From Sphingobacteriia bacterium 24-36-13 (GTDB lineage Bacteria > Bacteroidota > Bacteroidia > Chitinophagales > Chitinophagaceae): DNA of 64,000 nucleotides. The DNA lies in contig NCHN01000006.1 of NCBI GenBank assembly GCA_002281875.1, positions 1 through 64,000 of the forward strand, given 5' to 3'. Made by a program: the position numbers and the translations under genes. Below, one piece after another: positions 1 through 9,185 of the stretch. Within the stretch, counting starts at the first letter, position 1; each line of letters begins with the position of its first letter. The notes beneath the pieces were generated by a model that saw only the letters and a program-made list of their open reading frames with translations, did no database searches and was not told where the DNA came from.

Positions 1-47
1 AACCTATTTAAACGAATATATTAGCGTTAAACTACTGTTTAAAAAAA

Positions 48-114
48 AGTGGATAAGGGTGGATAAACTAAGTAAGATTAACTTTGCACTCTGTGGGTAA
101 CTAAGTTATCCCGA
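48..114. other. Cluster of DnaA-box-like 9-mers
   Basis: Within about 65 bases there are three 8/9 matches to the DnaA box TGTGGATAA: AGTGGATAA at 48-56, GGTGGATAA at 58-66 and TGTGGGTAA at 92-100. A weaker inverted copy, TTATCCCGA, is at 106-114. The 47 bases before them are very AT-rich, as an unwinding element would be, and every gene for the next 20 kb points away from this site. That fits an origin or a DnaA-controlled region. dnaA itself is not in the window, so the origin reading is only inference. Confidence 0.35.
79..86 (+). promoter_or_regulatory. Bacteroidota -7 promoter element TAACTTTG (nadA)
   Basis: TAACTTTG fits the Bacteroidota sigma-A -7 consensus TAnnTTTG. It lies about 90 bases before the nadA start, and two DnaA-like boxes flank it. 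No clear -33 TTG is seen. Confidence 0.45.
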
Positions 115-174
115 TATACACACGCATAATAGTAGTAGTTGATTTTATATAAATAATTATTAAATATTATTACT

Positions 175-1185
175 TTGGATATTAACATAGCAAAATCAAA
201 TTTGGTAAAAAACGGATATTTAGATTTGGAAATTGATCCTGAATTAGATCTCTTTGCTGAGATACAAAAACTTAAAAAAGAAAAAAATGCCGTTTTACTT
301 GCACATTACTACCAAGAAACAGATATCCAAGATGTGGCTGATTATATTGGGGATAGTTTGGGTCTTGCACAGCAAGCTAAACAAACTACTGCAGACACCA
401 TTGTGTTTGCCGGAGTTCACTTTATGGCAGAAACTGCAAAAATTTTAAATCCATCTAAAAAAGTTTTATTACCCGATTTAAAAGCAGGTTGTTCTTTAGC
501 AGATAGTGCACCAACCCCTTTATTCAAAGCATTTAAAGAAAAACATCCCAATCATATTGTTGTTTCTTATATTAATTGTACCGCCGATATTAAGGCTTTA
601 AGTGATATTATTTGTACCAGCGGTAATGCAGAAAAAATAATTGAAAGCATCCCTTTAGATCAACCCATATTATTCGCTCCAGATAAAAATTTAGGTGCTT
701 ATTTAAGTAAAAAGACGGGAAGAGAAATGTTACTTTGGAATGGTGCTTGTATGGTGCATGAAATTTTTAGTTTAGAAAAAATAGTTAAACTAAAAATTAG
801 ACATCCTAAAGCAAAATTAATTGCACATCCAGAATGTGAAGAAGCTATTTTAAATATTGCAGATTATATTGGTAGTACTACTCAATTATTAAAATATACT
901 CAAACAGATCAAACACAGGAATATATTGTTGCTACAGAAACAGGTATTTTACACCAAATGCAAATAAATAATCCAACAAAAACATTTATACCAGCTCCTC
1001 CAGAAAATAATTGTGCATGTAATGATTGTCCTTATATGAAACTAAATACTTTAGAAAAGATATATCTCTGTATGAAGTATGAATTACCCGAAATATTAAT
1101 GGACGAAAATCTGCGTCTACAAGCTTTAAAACCAATGGAAAGAATGATGGATATTAGTAGGGCCGCAGGATTAATTGGGGGATAA
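175..1185 (+). CDS. nadA: Quinolinate synthase NadA
   Basis: This cytoplasmic enzyme condenses iminoaspartate with dihydroxyacetone phosphate to quinolinate in de novo NAD synthesis and uses a 4Fe-4S cluster. The 336-aa product has the family stretches HYYQ and YIGDSLGLA near the N-terminus. Cysteines suitable as cluster ligands are C106 (AGCSLAD), C192 (GACMVHE) and the C280/C282/C285 group (CACNDCPYM). Length is normal for the family. No in-frame ATG exists before the conserved region, so the TTG at 175 is taken as start; the frame opens only at 157. nadB and nadC are not in the window. Confidence 0.96.
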   Translation: MDINIAKSNLVKNGYLDLEIDPELDLFAEIQKLKKEKNAVLLAHYYQETDIQDVADYIGDSLGLAQQAKQTTADTIVFAGVHFMAETAKILNPSKKVLLPDLKAGCSLADSAPTPLFKAFKEKHPNHIVVSYINCTADIKALSDIICTSGNAEKIIESIPLDQPILFAPDKNLGAYLSKKTGREMLLWNGACMVHEIFSLEKIVKLKIRHPKAKLIAHPECEEAILNIADYIGSTTQLLKYTQTDQTQEYIVATETGILHQMQINNPTKTFIPAPPENNCACNDCPYMKLNTLEKIYLCMKYELPEILMDENLRLQALKPMERMMDISRAAGLIGG

Positions 1186-1271
1186 AATAGCATTTATTGG
1201 TTTTAACAAAGCTTTCTCTTTTGAGGATAAACTTTTCAACGAAAAAGGTATCTAAGCCAAAAATGCCTAAT

Positions 1272-2444
1272 ATGATAAAGAAGATCCTCTTTGTTTCCTT
1301 AGTAACAACCGCAATAATTGCATGTAATAAAAGTGATGAAACAGTAGTTACTCCAACAATTACTTCAACAGATAATCCTATTATTTCGGCGTCATTAAAT
1401 TTACCGACCGTTCCTTTTGATTATGTTAACCTAAACTTACCAGCCTACTTTTTTGTAAATGCTGGAGGGGGTGCGCCTACTTCTGTTAATGGTATTGATA
1501 ATACACCGCCTTCAAATACACTAACCAATAATGGTGCTACATTAGGAAGGGTTTTGTTTTATGATAAAAGTTTAAGTGTAAATAAAACCATTTCTTGCGC
1601 AAGTTGCCATAATTCTTCTTTTGGGTTTAGTGATACTGCTGTATTAAGTAATGGTTTTGCAGGAGGAAAAACAGGTAGGCATTCTATGAGTTTAATTAAT
1701 GCCAAGTTTTATCAACGTGGTAGGTTCTTTTGGGATGAGCGTGCTGCTAGTTTAGAAGAACAGGTATTAATGCCATTTCAAGACCAAACAGAAATGGGTA
1801 TGACAATTCCAACTTTACTTCAACGTGTTAGAGAACAAGCATTTTATGCTCCATTAATGCAAAATGCTTTCGGAGATACAGCTATAAGTAGTAATAGAAT
1901 TGCATTAGCTCTTGCACAGTTTGTAAGAAGTATAGTAAGTAGTAATAGTAAATACGATGCAGGAAGAGCGCAAGCCAATAACCCTGTTGCTAATTTTGCC
2001 AATTTTACTGCTGAAGAAAATGAAGGAAAAAGAATATTTATCACCCCTGTACAAAACGGAGGTGCTGGTTGTTTTGGATGTCATACAACAGAAGCTTTTG
2101 TGTCTGCTAATAATGGACCTCGGAATAACGGATTAGATCTTAATACAAACACCGACAATGGAGCAGGTAGAGGAGAATTTAAAACACATACTTTACGCAA
2201 TATTGAACTTACAGCACCCTATATGCACGATGGTAGATTTAAAACTTTAGAGCAAGTGGTAGAACATTATAATAGTGGAGTAAAAGCACATCCCAATTTA
2301 GACAATGCTTTAAAAACTCCCAATGGTACTCCCATTCAGTTGAATTTAACCAATGCCCAAAAAGCTGCACTTGTTGCATTTATGAAAACATTGACCGATC
2401 CTACTATTGCAACCAATACTAAATGGAGCAATCCTTTTAAATAA
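1272..2444 (+). CDS. Di-haem cytochrome c peroxidase family lipoprotein
   Basis: The product resembles the bacterial cytochrome c peroxidase/MauG family, which reduces hydrogen peroxide or does related haem chemistry in the periplasm. It has two haem c motifs, CASCH (C109-H113) and CFGCH (C267-H271), and family blocks such as RFFWDERA and APYMHDGRF. The N-terminus MIKKILFVSLVTTAIIAC is a lipoprotein signal with the acylated Cys in IIAC. The open frame extends upstream to 1197 through a TTG, but the ATG at 1272 starts the lipoprotein signal (an ATG at 1263 is also possible). The length of 390 aa is typical. Whether it is a true peroxidase or a MauG-like oxidase cannot be told. Confidence 0.88.
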   Translation: MIKKILFVSLVTTAIIACNKSDETVVTPTITSTDNPIISASLNLPTVPFDYVNLNLPAYFFVNAGGGAPTSVNGIDNTPPSNTLTNNGATLGRVLFYDKSLSVNKTISCASCHNSSFGFSDTAVLSNGFAGGKTGRHSMSLINAKFYQRGRFFWDERAASLEEQVLMPFQDQTEMGMTIPTLLQRVREQAFYAPLMQNAFGDTAISSNRIALALAQFVRSIVSSNSKYDAGRAQANNPVANFANFTAEENEGKRIFITPVQNGGAGCFGCHTTEAFVSANNGPRNNGLDLNTNTDNGAGRGEFKTHTLRNIELTAPYMHDGRFKTLEQVVEHYNSGVKAHPNLDNALKTPNGTPIQLNLTNAQKAALVAFMKTLTDPTIATNTKWSNPFK

Positions 2445-2516
2445 GTATTATTTTATAATATGAATTGCTTGTTCATCCATTCAAAAATAATTTAGCTTCT
2501 AACAGCACAATTTTTT

Positions 2517-2534
2517 TAGCTTTAGCCAAAGCTA
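2517..2534. repeat. Perfect 7-bp inverted repeat just before the dipeptidase start
   Basis: TAGCTTT, spacer AGCC, AAAGCTA forms a perfect 7-bp stem ending 4 bases before the ATG at 2539. The left arm runs into TAGCTTTA, one mismatch from the -7 consensus. It could be an operator or an mRNA hairpin. No T-tract follows, so it is not a good terminator. Confidence 0.35.
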
Positions 2535-2538
2535 TCAA

Positions 2539-3711
2539 ATGAAGTACCTTGTTGTTGCGCTAATATGTTGTTGTTCTGTTGCTCAAGCACAAACGTATAA
2601 AAAAGTACACCGAAAAGCAATCATGGCAGATTCACACAATGATTTGCTTACCGCTTCTATTGAAAAAAATGTTTTAATAGACCAAGACTTAAAAGGAAAA
2701 ACACATTCTGATTTAAATAGGTTTAAAGAAGCCGGTGTTGATGTTCAACTTTTTAGTGTTTGGTGTGATGGAGATAAACTTCAACCCTACGCTTGGGCTA
2801 ATAGAGAAATAGATACACTCTATGCTGTAGCAAAAAGGAATCCAAAAAAAATTGAAATTGTAGAAACTTATGATGCTTTAAAAAAAGCAGTGCGCAAAAA
2901 TAAACTGGCAGCCATGTTTGGAGTAGAGGGCGGCCATATGATTGAAGAAGATATTAATAAAATAGATTCATTATTTAACAGAGGGGTTCGTTATATGACG
3001 CTTACCTGGAATAATTCAACCAGCTGGGCAAGTTCTGCAATGGATGAAACTAAATTAAAAAATGATCCCTCTGCAAAATTGGGATTAAACGAATTTGGTA
3101 AACTGGTTGTTCAAAGAATGAATCAGTTGGGTATGATGGTAGATTTAAGTCATGTTGGCGAAAAAACATTTTGGGATGCCATTCAAACAACTACCAAACC
3201 AGTATTGGTTTCACATAGTAATGCATACACACTATGCCCTGTTTTTAGAAATTTAAAAGATGAACAAATAGATGCTGTTGGAAAAAACGGCGGTGTTATT
3301 CAATTAAATTTTTATTCTGCTTTTATAGACAGTTCTTTTAAAAATAGAGAAAAAATTTTCCTACAAAACAAGCAATCAGAAATAAAAGAATTGATTGCAA
3401 AAGGCATGCAAAAAGAATATGCTCAAGCATTAGTAGTAGATAAATATAAAGAAGAGTCTTTAGCTATTCAACCCCCAATGAGTATGTTATTAGATCACTT
3501 AGATTATATAGTGAAAAGAATAGGAGTAGAACATGTGGGTATGGGTTCTGATTTTGATGGTATTAGTGCCAGCCCAAGAGAACTGACCGACGTGACAACC
3601 TATCCTTTAATTACAAAAGCTTTATTAGAAAAAGGATACAGTAAAAAAGACGTTACAAAAATAATGGGCGGTAATTTATTAAGGGTAATGAAAGCACAAG
3701 AATTAAAATAA
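2539..3711 (+). CDS. Membrane dipeptidase (peptidase M19)
   Basis: This is a zinc-dependent dipeptidase of the renal dipeptidase family that would cleave dipeptides in the periplasm. An N-terminal signal peptide (about residues 1-18, ending AQAQ) is present. The metal-binding H33-x-D35 is in DSHND, followed by VEGGH with the likely bridging Glu, DLSHVGEKTFWD, VSHSNA and GSDFDG. At 390 aa it matches the family. A gamma-glutamyltransferase-like gene begins 20 bases downstream; peptide or glutathione salvage by the pair is plausible. Confidence 0.92.
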   Translation: MKYLVVALICCCSVAQAQTYKKVHRKAIMADSHNDLLTASIEKNVLIDQDLKGKTHSDLNRFKEAGVDVQLFSVWCDGDKLQPYAWANREIDTLYAVAKRNPKKIEIVETYDALKKAVRKNKLAAMFGVEGGHMIEEDINKIDSLFNRGVRYMTLTWNNSTSWASSAMDETKLKNDPSAKLGLNEFGKLVVQRMNQLGMMVDLSHVGEKTFWDAIQTTTKPVLVSHSNAYTLCPVFRNLKDEQIDAVGKNGGVIQLNFYSAFIDSSFKNREKIFLQNKQSEIKELIAKGMQKEYAQALVVDKYKEESLAIQPPMSMLLDHLDYIVKRIGVEHVGMGSDFDGISASPRELTDVTTYPLITKALLEKGYSKKDVTKIMGGNLLRVMKAQELK

Positions 3712-3731
3712 AATCTATACAACTATCTTTT

Positions 3732-5624
3732 ATGAGAAAAACTTTATTTACAACGGTATTATTATTTACTACGGCAATACTTACTGCACAGGCCACACAA
3801 AAGCCCCCATTGCATGGAAAAAACTGGATGGCTATAACGGGAAAGCCACTTGCTGCTACTGCAGGATCAATGGTTTTTCAACAAGGCGGAAATGCTGTTG
3901 ATGCTGCTTGTGCTATGTTAGCTGCTACCTGTACAATGTGGGATGTATTGAGTTGGGGTGGTGAAACACAAGCTATTATTTACAATCCAAAAACAGGAAA
4001 AGTTATTGGTATTAATGCGCTAGGGGTTGCACCAACAGGAGCTACTCCAGAATTTTTTAAATCAAAAGGCTATCAGTTTCCTCCAGAATATGGTCCTTTA
4101 GCGGCCGTTACTCCAGGTACGGTGGGAGGAATCATCCATATGTTATCTGAATATGGAACCATGAGTTTAAAACAAGTATTGGCACCTGCAATGGATTTGG
4201 CTGCGGGTTATCCAATTGACGCTCAAACTGCAAATAGTATTGAAAGAGGAAAAGAAAGAATTAAGCAATGGCCTTATAGTAAAAAAGTATTGCTGCCGCA
4301 TTTGGGTCAAAAACGAGAAGCGCCCGAAGCCGGTGAAATATTTGTTCAGCAAGACTTATTGAACACCTTAAAAAAATTAGTAGAAGCAGAGCAAACCGCT
4401 TTGAAGAATAAAAAAACACGTAAACAAGCTTTGCAAGCAGCTTATGACCGTTTTTATAAAGGGGATATTGCAGATGAATTTGTAAGAGGAGCTCAAGAAC
4501 AAGGCGGATTAATCACCAAAGAAGATTTGGCCACTTGGAAAGTAAAAGAAGAAGTTCCATCAATGATTAATTATAAAGGAATTGATGTGTATAAATTAAC
4601 TCAATGGACACAAGGACCTTCTATGTTACAGGCTTTGAATATTGTAGAAAATTTTGACTTGAAAAAAATGGGCTACAATTCTCCTCAATACATTAATACT
4701 ATTTATCAAAGCATGAGCCTTGCCTTTGCAGATCGCGATTTTTATTACGGGGATCCTGCATTTGCTCCAACACCTCAGCCTATGAGTGGTTTATTGAGTA
4801 AAGGGTATGCCAAGCAAAGGGCAGCATTAATCAATCCAGAAAAAAATAATGCCCTAATTACTCCAGGTGATCCCTATCCATTTGAAGAACGCGTTAATCC
4901 TTATAACGCACAAATTAAACAGTGGAACCTAGAAATGGATAGCACGGGAAAAAGAAATTTTGTTCCTGCACACGACAGCAGTGTTACCGCTAAAGCTGAA
5001 TTAGAAGCTTATATGGACCGTCTTTGGAGAGGCACTACCAGTGTTGAAGCCGCAGACAAAGATGGTTGGGTGGTGTCTATTACACCTAGCGGTGGATGGT
5101 TGCCTGCTACCATTGCGGGTAACACCGGTATAGGAATGAGCCAGCGTATGCAAAGCTTTGTTTTGGATCCTGCCATCAACCCTTTCAATGTTGTTGCGCC
5201 AGGTAAGCGCCCAAGAGTTACATTAACACCATCAATGGCATTAAAAGAAGGCAAACCTTATTTATCATTTGCTGTGCAAGGCGGAGATACCCAAGACCAG
5301 AATTTATTGCAATTCTTCTTAAATATGGTTGAATTTGGAATGACTGTTCAGCAAGCTTCTGAAGCAGAAAATATTAATACTAATCAACTTTGGTTATCCT
5401 TGGGTGGAACCAAAATGAAAGACAGAAAGCCTAGAGCTGGAGACCTATTGTTATCTGCAAGGACTCCTGAACCAACACGCGAAGCGCTCAAAAAAATGGG
5501 TTATAAACTCAGCTTTGGTCAGCGCACTAGTGGTCCTATTAACGCCATTTTTATAGATAAAAAGCACAATAGTTTATGGGGTGGTTCATCTAATAATGGG
5601 GAAGATTATGGTATTGGCTGGTAA
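3732..5624 (+). CDS. Gamma-glutamyltransferase family protein (Ntn hydrolase)
   Basis: The 630-aa secreted protein resembles gamma-glutamyltranspeptidases, Ntn hydrolases that self-cleave and use a Thr nucleophile on gamma-glutamyl compounds such as glutathione. It has a signal peptide (about 1-20), the N-terminal block QQGGNAVDAACAM, a candidate autocleavage Thr at T435 in GTTSVE and a C-terminal small-subunit region with TLTPSMAL and GGSSNNGEDYG. The motif after the Thr (TTSVEAAD) differs from the classical TTHFSVVD, so substrate preference may differ, as in the broader PF01019 family. It probably shares an operon with the M19 dipeptidase upstream. Confidence 0.87.
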   Translation: MRKTLFTTVLLFTTAILTAQATQKPPLHGKNWMAITGKPLAATAGSMVFQQGGNAVDAACAMLAATCTMWDVLSWGGETQAIIYNPKTGKVIGINALGVAPTGATPEFFKSKGYQFPPEYGPLAAVTPGTVGGIIHMLSEYGTMSLKQVLAPAMDLAAGYPIDAQTANSIERGKERIKQWPYSKKVLLPHLGQKREAPEAGEIFVQQDLLNTLKKLVEAEQTALKNKKTRKQALQAAYDRFYKGDIADEFVRGAQEQGGLITKEDLATWKVKEEVPSMINYKGIDVYKLTQWTQGPSMLQALNIVENFDLKKMGYNSPQYINTIYQSMSLAFADRDFYYGDPAFAPTPQPMSGLLSKGYAKQRAALINPEKNNALITPGDPYPFEERVNPYNAQIKQWNLEMDSTGKRNFVPAHDSSVTAKAELEAYMDRLWRGTTSVEAADKDGWVVSITPSGGWLPATIAGNTGIGMSQRMQSFVLDPAINPFNVVAPGKRPRVTLTPSMALKEGKPYLSFAVQGGDTQDQNLLQFFLNMVEFGMTVQQASEAENINTNQLWLSLGGTKMKDRKPRAGDLLLSARTPEPTREALKKMGYKLSFGQRTSGPINAIFIDKKHNSLWGGSSNNGEDYGIGW

Positions 5625-5653
5625 ATAGCTAAAAAAACAAGAATAAATGTATT

Positions 5654-5690
5654 AATACGCTGCCAAACTGTTTGGTGGCGTATTATTTTT
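5654..5690 (+). terminator. Intrinsic terminator after the gamma-glutamyltransferase gene
   Basis: A 14-bp stem (5654-5667 with 5671-5684, two G-T pairs) closes on a CTG triloop and is followed by TTTTT at 5686-5690. Confidence 0.85.
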
Positions 5691-5781
5691 GGTACAATAA
5701 ACAGAAAACTAAACACGTTAGTAAAAAAATACTAAAAAAATTAGTGTGTATAATTAAAAACCACTAGTTTTACCACCTCAT

Positions 5782-5789
5782 TAATTTTG
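5782..5789 (+). promoter_or_regulatory. -7 promoter element TAATTTTG (recA)
   Basis: TAATTTTG matches TAnnTTTG and ends 19 bases before the recA ATG. The terminator at 5654-5690 lies upstream, so this is the obvious recA promoter. No LexA-type box could be recognised with confidence. Confidence 0.65.
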
Positions 5790-5808
5790 ACCATCTAAAA
5801 AGAACAAC

Positions 5809-6831
5809 ATGAGTAATGCAGAAAAATTAAAAGCGCTAAAGCTAACCATTGACAAAATTGACAAAGATTTTGGAAAAGGAAGTGTAATGATGATGAATGA
5901 AAAAAGCACGGCCCCAATGGAAGTGGTGTCTACGGGTTCGCTTGGCTTAGATGCTGCATTAGGTGTAGGTGGTCTTCCTAAAGGTAGAATTGTTGAAATA
6001 TACGGTCCAGAGTCTTCTGGTAAAACAACAGTGGCTATTCATGTTATTGCTGAAGCTCAAAAAAAGGGCGGCATGTGTGCAATTATTGATGCTGAACATG
6101 CTTTTGACAGCGCTTATGCGCAGAAATTGGGTGTAGATGTAGATAACCTTTTGATTTCACAACCCGATTATGGAGAACAAGCATTAGAAATTGCCGATAG
6201 GCTTATTTTGTCTGGTGCATTAGATGTAGTAGTTATTGACTCAGTTGCCGCATTGGTACCTAAAGGAGAGCTTGAGGGTGAAATGGGTGATAGTAAAATG
6301 GGTTTGCAGGCAAGATTAATGAGCCAAGCATTAAGAAAATTAACGGCAACTATCAACAAAACCAATACCATTTGTATTTTCATTAACCAGCTCAGGGAGA
6401 AAATTGGGGTTATGTTCGGAAACCCAGAAACAACCACGGGTGGTAATGCCTTGAAATTCTATGCTTCTGTTCGTTTAGATATCAGAAGAATGACTCAAAT
6501 TAAAGATGGAGATACGGCAATAGGGAATAGAGTAAAGGTTAAAGTAGTAAAAAATAAAGTGGCCCCACCTTTCCGCGCAGCTGAATTTGATCTTGTGTTT
6601 GGAGAAGGTATTAGTAAAGTGGGTGAAATAATTGATATGGGTGTTGAAATGGGCATTGTTCAAAAAAGTGGATCTTGGTTTAGCTACGAAAGCAATAAAC
6701 TAGGTCAGGGAAGAGAATCAGTGAAAACCTTATTACATGATAATCCAGAATTATCCAACGAAATTGAAGCTAAAATCAGGGCTAAGTTAATTGTAGTGGC
6801 GGAAACTCCCGCTGAAGCAACAGAACAATAA
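5809..6831 (+). CDS. recA: Recombinase RecA
   Basis: RecA forms ATP-dependent filaments on single-stranded DNA for homologous recombination and triggers SOS self-cleavage reactions. The 340-aa product has the Walker A motif GPESSGKTT near residues 65-73, the [11 protein letters not shown] region, loop sequences around [18 protein letters not shown], and [22 protein letters not shown]. Length and order are canonical. The gene stands alone, with a promoter and a terminator on each side; recX is about 24 kb away. Confidence 0.99.
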   Translation: MSNAEKLKALKLTIDKIDKDFGKGSVMMMNEKSTAPMEVVSTGSLGLDAALGVGGLPKGRIVEIYGPESSGKTTVAIHVIAEAQKKGGMCAIIDAEHAFDSAYAQKLGVDVDNLLISQPDYGEQALEIADRLILSGALDVVVIDSVAALVPKGELEGEMGDSKMGLQARLMSQALRKLTATINKTNTICIFINQLREKIGVMFGNPETTTGGNALKFYASVRLDIRRMTQIKDGDTAIGNRVKVKVVKNKVAPPFRAAEFDLVFGEGISKVGEIIDMGVEMGIVQKSGSWFSYESNKLGQGRESVKTLLHDNPELSNEIEAKIRAKLIVVAETPAEATEQ

Positions 6832-6858
6832 ATCGTTTTTTAGATGGGTTAGTAAATT

Positions 6859-6886
6859 GCCCTGGTCTGCAAAGGCCGGGGCTTTT
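6859..6886 (+). terminator. Intrinsic terminator after recA
   Basis: GCCCTGGTC (6859-6867) pairs with GGCCGGGGC (6874-6882) around a TGCAAA loop, with two G-T pairs, and TTTT follows. Confidence 0.85.
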
Positions 6887-6988
6887 GTATTAAATTAATA
6901 CCCGTTTAGATAATATTCACCCCTATCTAGGCGTTTATCAAACACTTAGTGGCTCTTTATTGCCCTAAATTTTAATTCATTCGTGCAA

Positions 6989-8320
6989 ATGAACGCAAAG
7001 GTACCCAGTTATTCCATCCTGAGCGGCCGTATTCTGCAATGCCTAATTTTATTGGCTTGTGTATTCGGTGGCATTGCGCATGCACAAAAAGGGATAGGGT
7101 TCGATATAAAACCCTTTAGAAAAGAAGCCATTTTTAGAGATGATGATAAGATTGGTTATAACCTTCGTTTTCGGAATAATACCAAGGAAAAAATAAGGGG
7201 TACCATAAAAGCCAAAGTGGTGAACTATAAAGGCGAAGAGGTATTTAACCAAGAAATGGGTTTTACCATGGATGCCAAAAAAGGGTATATGAAAGATTTA
7301 TACCTTGAAAACGATAAAACCAAGCCAGGTTTTTATCAGTTACAATTAATGGTTTCTGCTAATAATTATGTTGATACCCTCAATTTTGGATATGGTGTTG
7401 ATCCTGAAAAAGTATATTCAAATGTAAACAGACCAGCAGATTTTGATCAGTTTTGGGATGATGCCAGAAGGGAATTAGTGAATATAGATCCCAAGTTTAG
7501 GGTTACAAGAAGGGGTGATCAAAGTACTAGAGATGTAGATGTGTTTTTGGTAGAGTTTCAATCACTAGAATATCAAACGATCAGGGGTTGGTTGTCTGTG
7601 CCTAAGAGAAAAGGAAAATTTGCAGTAATCTATGAACTGCCTGGTTATTTACAAGAAATGCGTCCTGATTCTTTAAGAACAGATATGGCTGTGTTCAGGG
7701 TAAATGTTAGGGGTCATGGAAATAGCAAAGACAATACCAATGCCGATTTCAACACTTTCAATATTATTAATTTAAACGACCGCAATAAATATATCTATCG
7801 AGCTGTTTATATGGATGCATTGCGAGGTTTAGATTTTCTGTATAGACATGACTATTTGAAGTTAGATCTGAAAAAAGTCATTGTAAAAGGGGAAGGTCAA
7901 GGTGCGGTTTTAGCTGCTGTGGTAGCTTCTTTAGACAACCGGCCACAAGGTTGCATCATTGAAAGACCCGTTTATACTGATATGCGAACCTTGTTTTTTA
8001 TGGCTGGTTCACAAAAAGTAATGCCCTGGCCTGTAGCCAATTTTCAGGCCTATATAAAAAATCCAAGAAACCGACTAAACCAGGATGCATTATTTAAAAA
8101 CTGGGATTTTTTTGATCCAGTAAATTTTGCACCCAATATTCGTTGCAGGGTTTTGTTTGGGCACAATCAAAAGAATACAATCTGTCCTCCTCAAGCCGCA
8201 ATTGCTTTGTACAATCAAATAAGAATAGACAATAGAAATATATACATGAGTTTAGACGACAACGGGATGGATCATGTCTATTATAGTTATGAAAGTTTTT
8301 GGATGAAAAAAATACTCTGA
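6989..8320 (+). CDS. Acetyl xylan esterase-like alpha/beta hydrolase, predicted catalytically dead
   Basis: The 443-aa secreted protein has a signal peptide (ending AHAQ), an N-terminal beta-sandwich-like domain (about 35-135) and a C-terminal alpha/beta hydrolase domain of the acetyl xylan esterase (AXE1, PF05448) type, with GWLSVPKRKG and VNVRGHG. The nucleophile motif reads GEGQG: the Ser position is Gly303 (codon GGT at 7895). The acid position in NTICPP is Asn396. His429 in MDHV is kept. The paralogue at 10373 has GGSQG and Asp at these places, so this copy is a likely pseudoenzyme, perhaps a binding or scaffold protein. The ATG at 6989 is preferred to the GTG at 6983. It is the first gene of an operon running to 13985. 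Confidence 0.82.
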   Translation: MNAKVPSYSILSGRILQCLILLACVFGGIAHAQKGIGFDIKPFRKEAIFRDDDKIGYNLRFRNNTKEKIRGTIKAKVVNYKGEEVFNQEMGFTMDAKKGYMKDLYLENDKTKPGFYQLQLMVSANNYVDTLNFGYGVDPEKVYSNVNRPADFDQFWDDARRELVNIDPKFRVTRRGDQSTRDVDVFLVEFQSLEYQTIRGWLSVPKRKGKFAVIYELPGYLQEMRPDSLRTDMAVFRVNVRGHGNSKDNTNADFNTFNIINLNDRNKYIYRAVYMDALRGLDFLYRHDYLKLDLKKVIVKGEGQGAVLAAVVASLDNRPQGCIIERPVYTDMRTLFFMAGSQKVMPWPVANFQAYIKNPRNRLNQDALFKNWDFFDPVNFAPNIRCRVLFGHNQKNTICPPQAAIALYNQIRIDNRNIYMSLDDNGMDHVYYSYESFWMKKIL

Positions 8321-8339
8321 GGAACGTAAATAAAAACTG

Positions 8340-9170
8340 ATGAAAAAATTATTGAGTCTTATAGTTATTGCATTTGTAGCAAATACTGCTTATGCTGGTT
8401 TTCCAATTGGCCGAGGAAAATATTTATTGGTACCATCTTATAACTTGTATACAACCAAGGGATATTGGGATGCAGCTGGCACTTATATTCCATTCTCGAA
8501 TGGGGGAAGATTTGCCTCTCACTATTTTGGAATATATGGTGGTATTGGAATTGGAGAACGATTGGATTTTGTAGGAAATATCTCTTATATCATGCAAAGA
8601 AAATTAGAGACCAATTTAGCACAGTCTAACTCTAGTTTTGGAGACGCCAGCTTTGGCTTATCGTATTTACTCAACACTTTTGATTATTCTAAATTTTTAA
8701 CTGTAACTGGTTCTTTAATTGTTCCGCTTTATACCAATGACGCAGCTAAACAACCATTTACCGGATTTCAGCAAGTAGGTGGAGAAGTGAAATTCACTTA
8801 TTCTGGCTCTAATGGAGAGCGATATTCTAATACATATTTTGATATCAACCTAGGCGTTCGCCAATATTTTAGTCCTGAAGGGCCTACCCAAATTTTTGGG
8901 GATGCTTTATTGGGAATTCCTTTGGACGAAGACAATAAATTGACTTTTCAACTAGCCAGTACTAAATCTACCAGTACCCAAACTGGCTTAGTCTTGAATC
9001 CGAACAATTTGTTCTTAAACCGACAGTTTAATTATTTTAGATTAACGGCAGGCTATGGTAGAAAAATCAGCCAGAAATATCAAATTTTCCTCTCGGTATT
9101 TACAGATGTGAACGGAAGGAATACGGGTAAAGGAGGCGGAGGGTCTATATCCTTAGTTGGAGAATTATAA
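8340..9170 (+). CDS. Predicted outer-membrane beta-barrel protein, paralogue of 12230-13057
   Basis: No function can be named. The 276-aa product has a signal peptide cut before GFPIGRGK and then alternating aromatic/small strands (YLLVPSYNLY, FGIYGGIGIG, YFDINLGVRQYF, YFRLTAGYGR) as in outer-membrane barrels of the phenol-degradation MetA or transporter-like type. The protein of 12230-13057 has the same architecture, beginning DYPIGKKR after its signal peptide, and also sits right after an esterase gene. It starts 19 bases after the esterase-like gene. A role in moving or anchoring the substrate of the neighbouring enzymes is inference. Confidence 0.72.
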   Translation: MKKLLSLIVIAFVANTAYAGFPIGRGKYLLVPSYNLYTTKGYWDAAGTYIPFSNGGRFASHYFGIYGGIGIGERLDFVGNISYIMQRKLETNLAQSNSSFGDASFGLSYLLNTFDYSKFLTVTGSLIVPLYTNDAAKQPFTGFQQVGGEVKFTYSGSNGERYSNTYFDINLGVRQYFSPEGPTQIFGDALLGIPLDEDNKLTFQLASTKSTSTQTGLVLNPNNLFLNRQFNYFRLTAGYGRKISQKYQIFLSVFTDVNGRNTGKGGGGSISLVGEL

Positions 9171-9185
9171 AAGAACAAAATTTTA

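Noticed and set aside
171-177. TACTTTG at the nadA start as a promoter
   Set aside because: It has one base too few for TAnnTTTG and overlaps the start codon; the exact match at 79-86 is better placed.
6901-6932. AGATA/TATCT repeat upstream of the esterase operon
   Set aside because: The stem is only 5 bp, AT-rich and loosely spaced; not distinguishable from chance.
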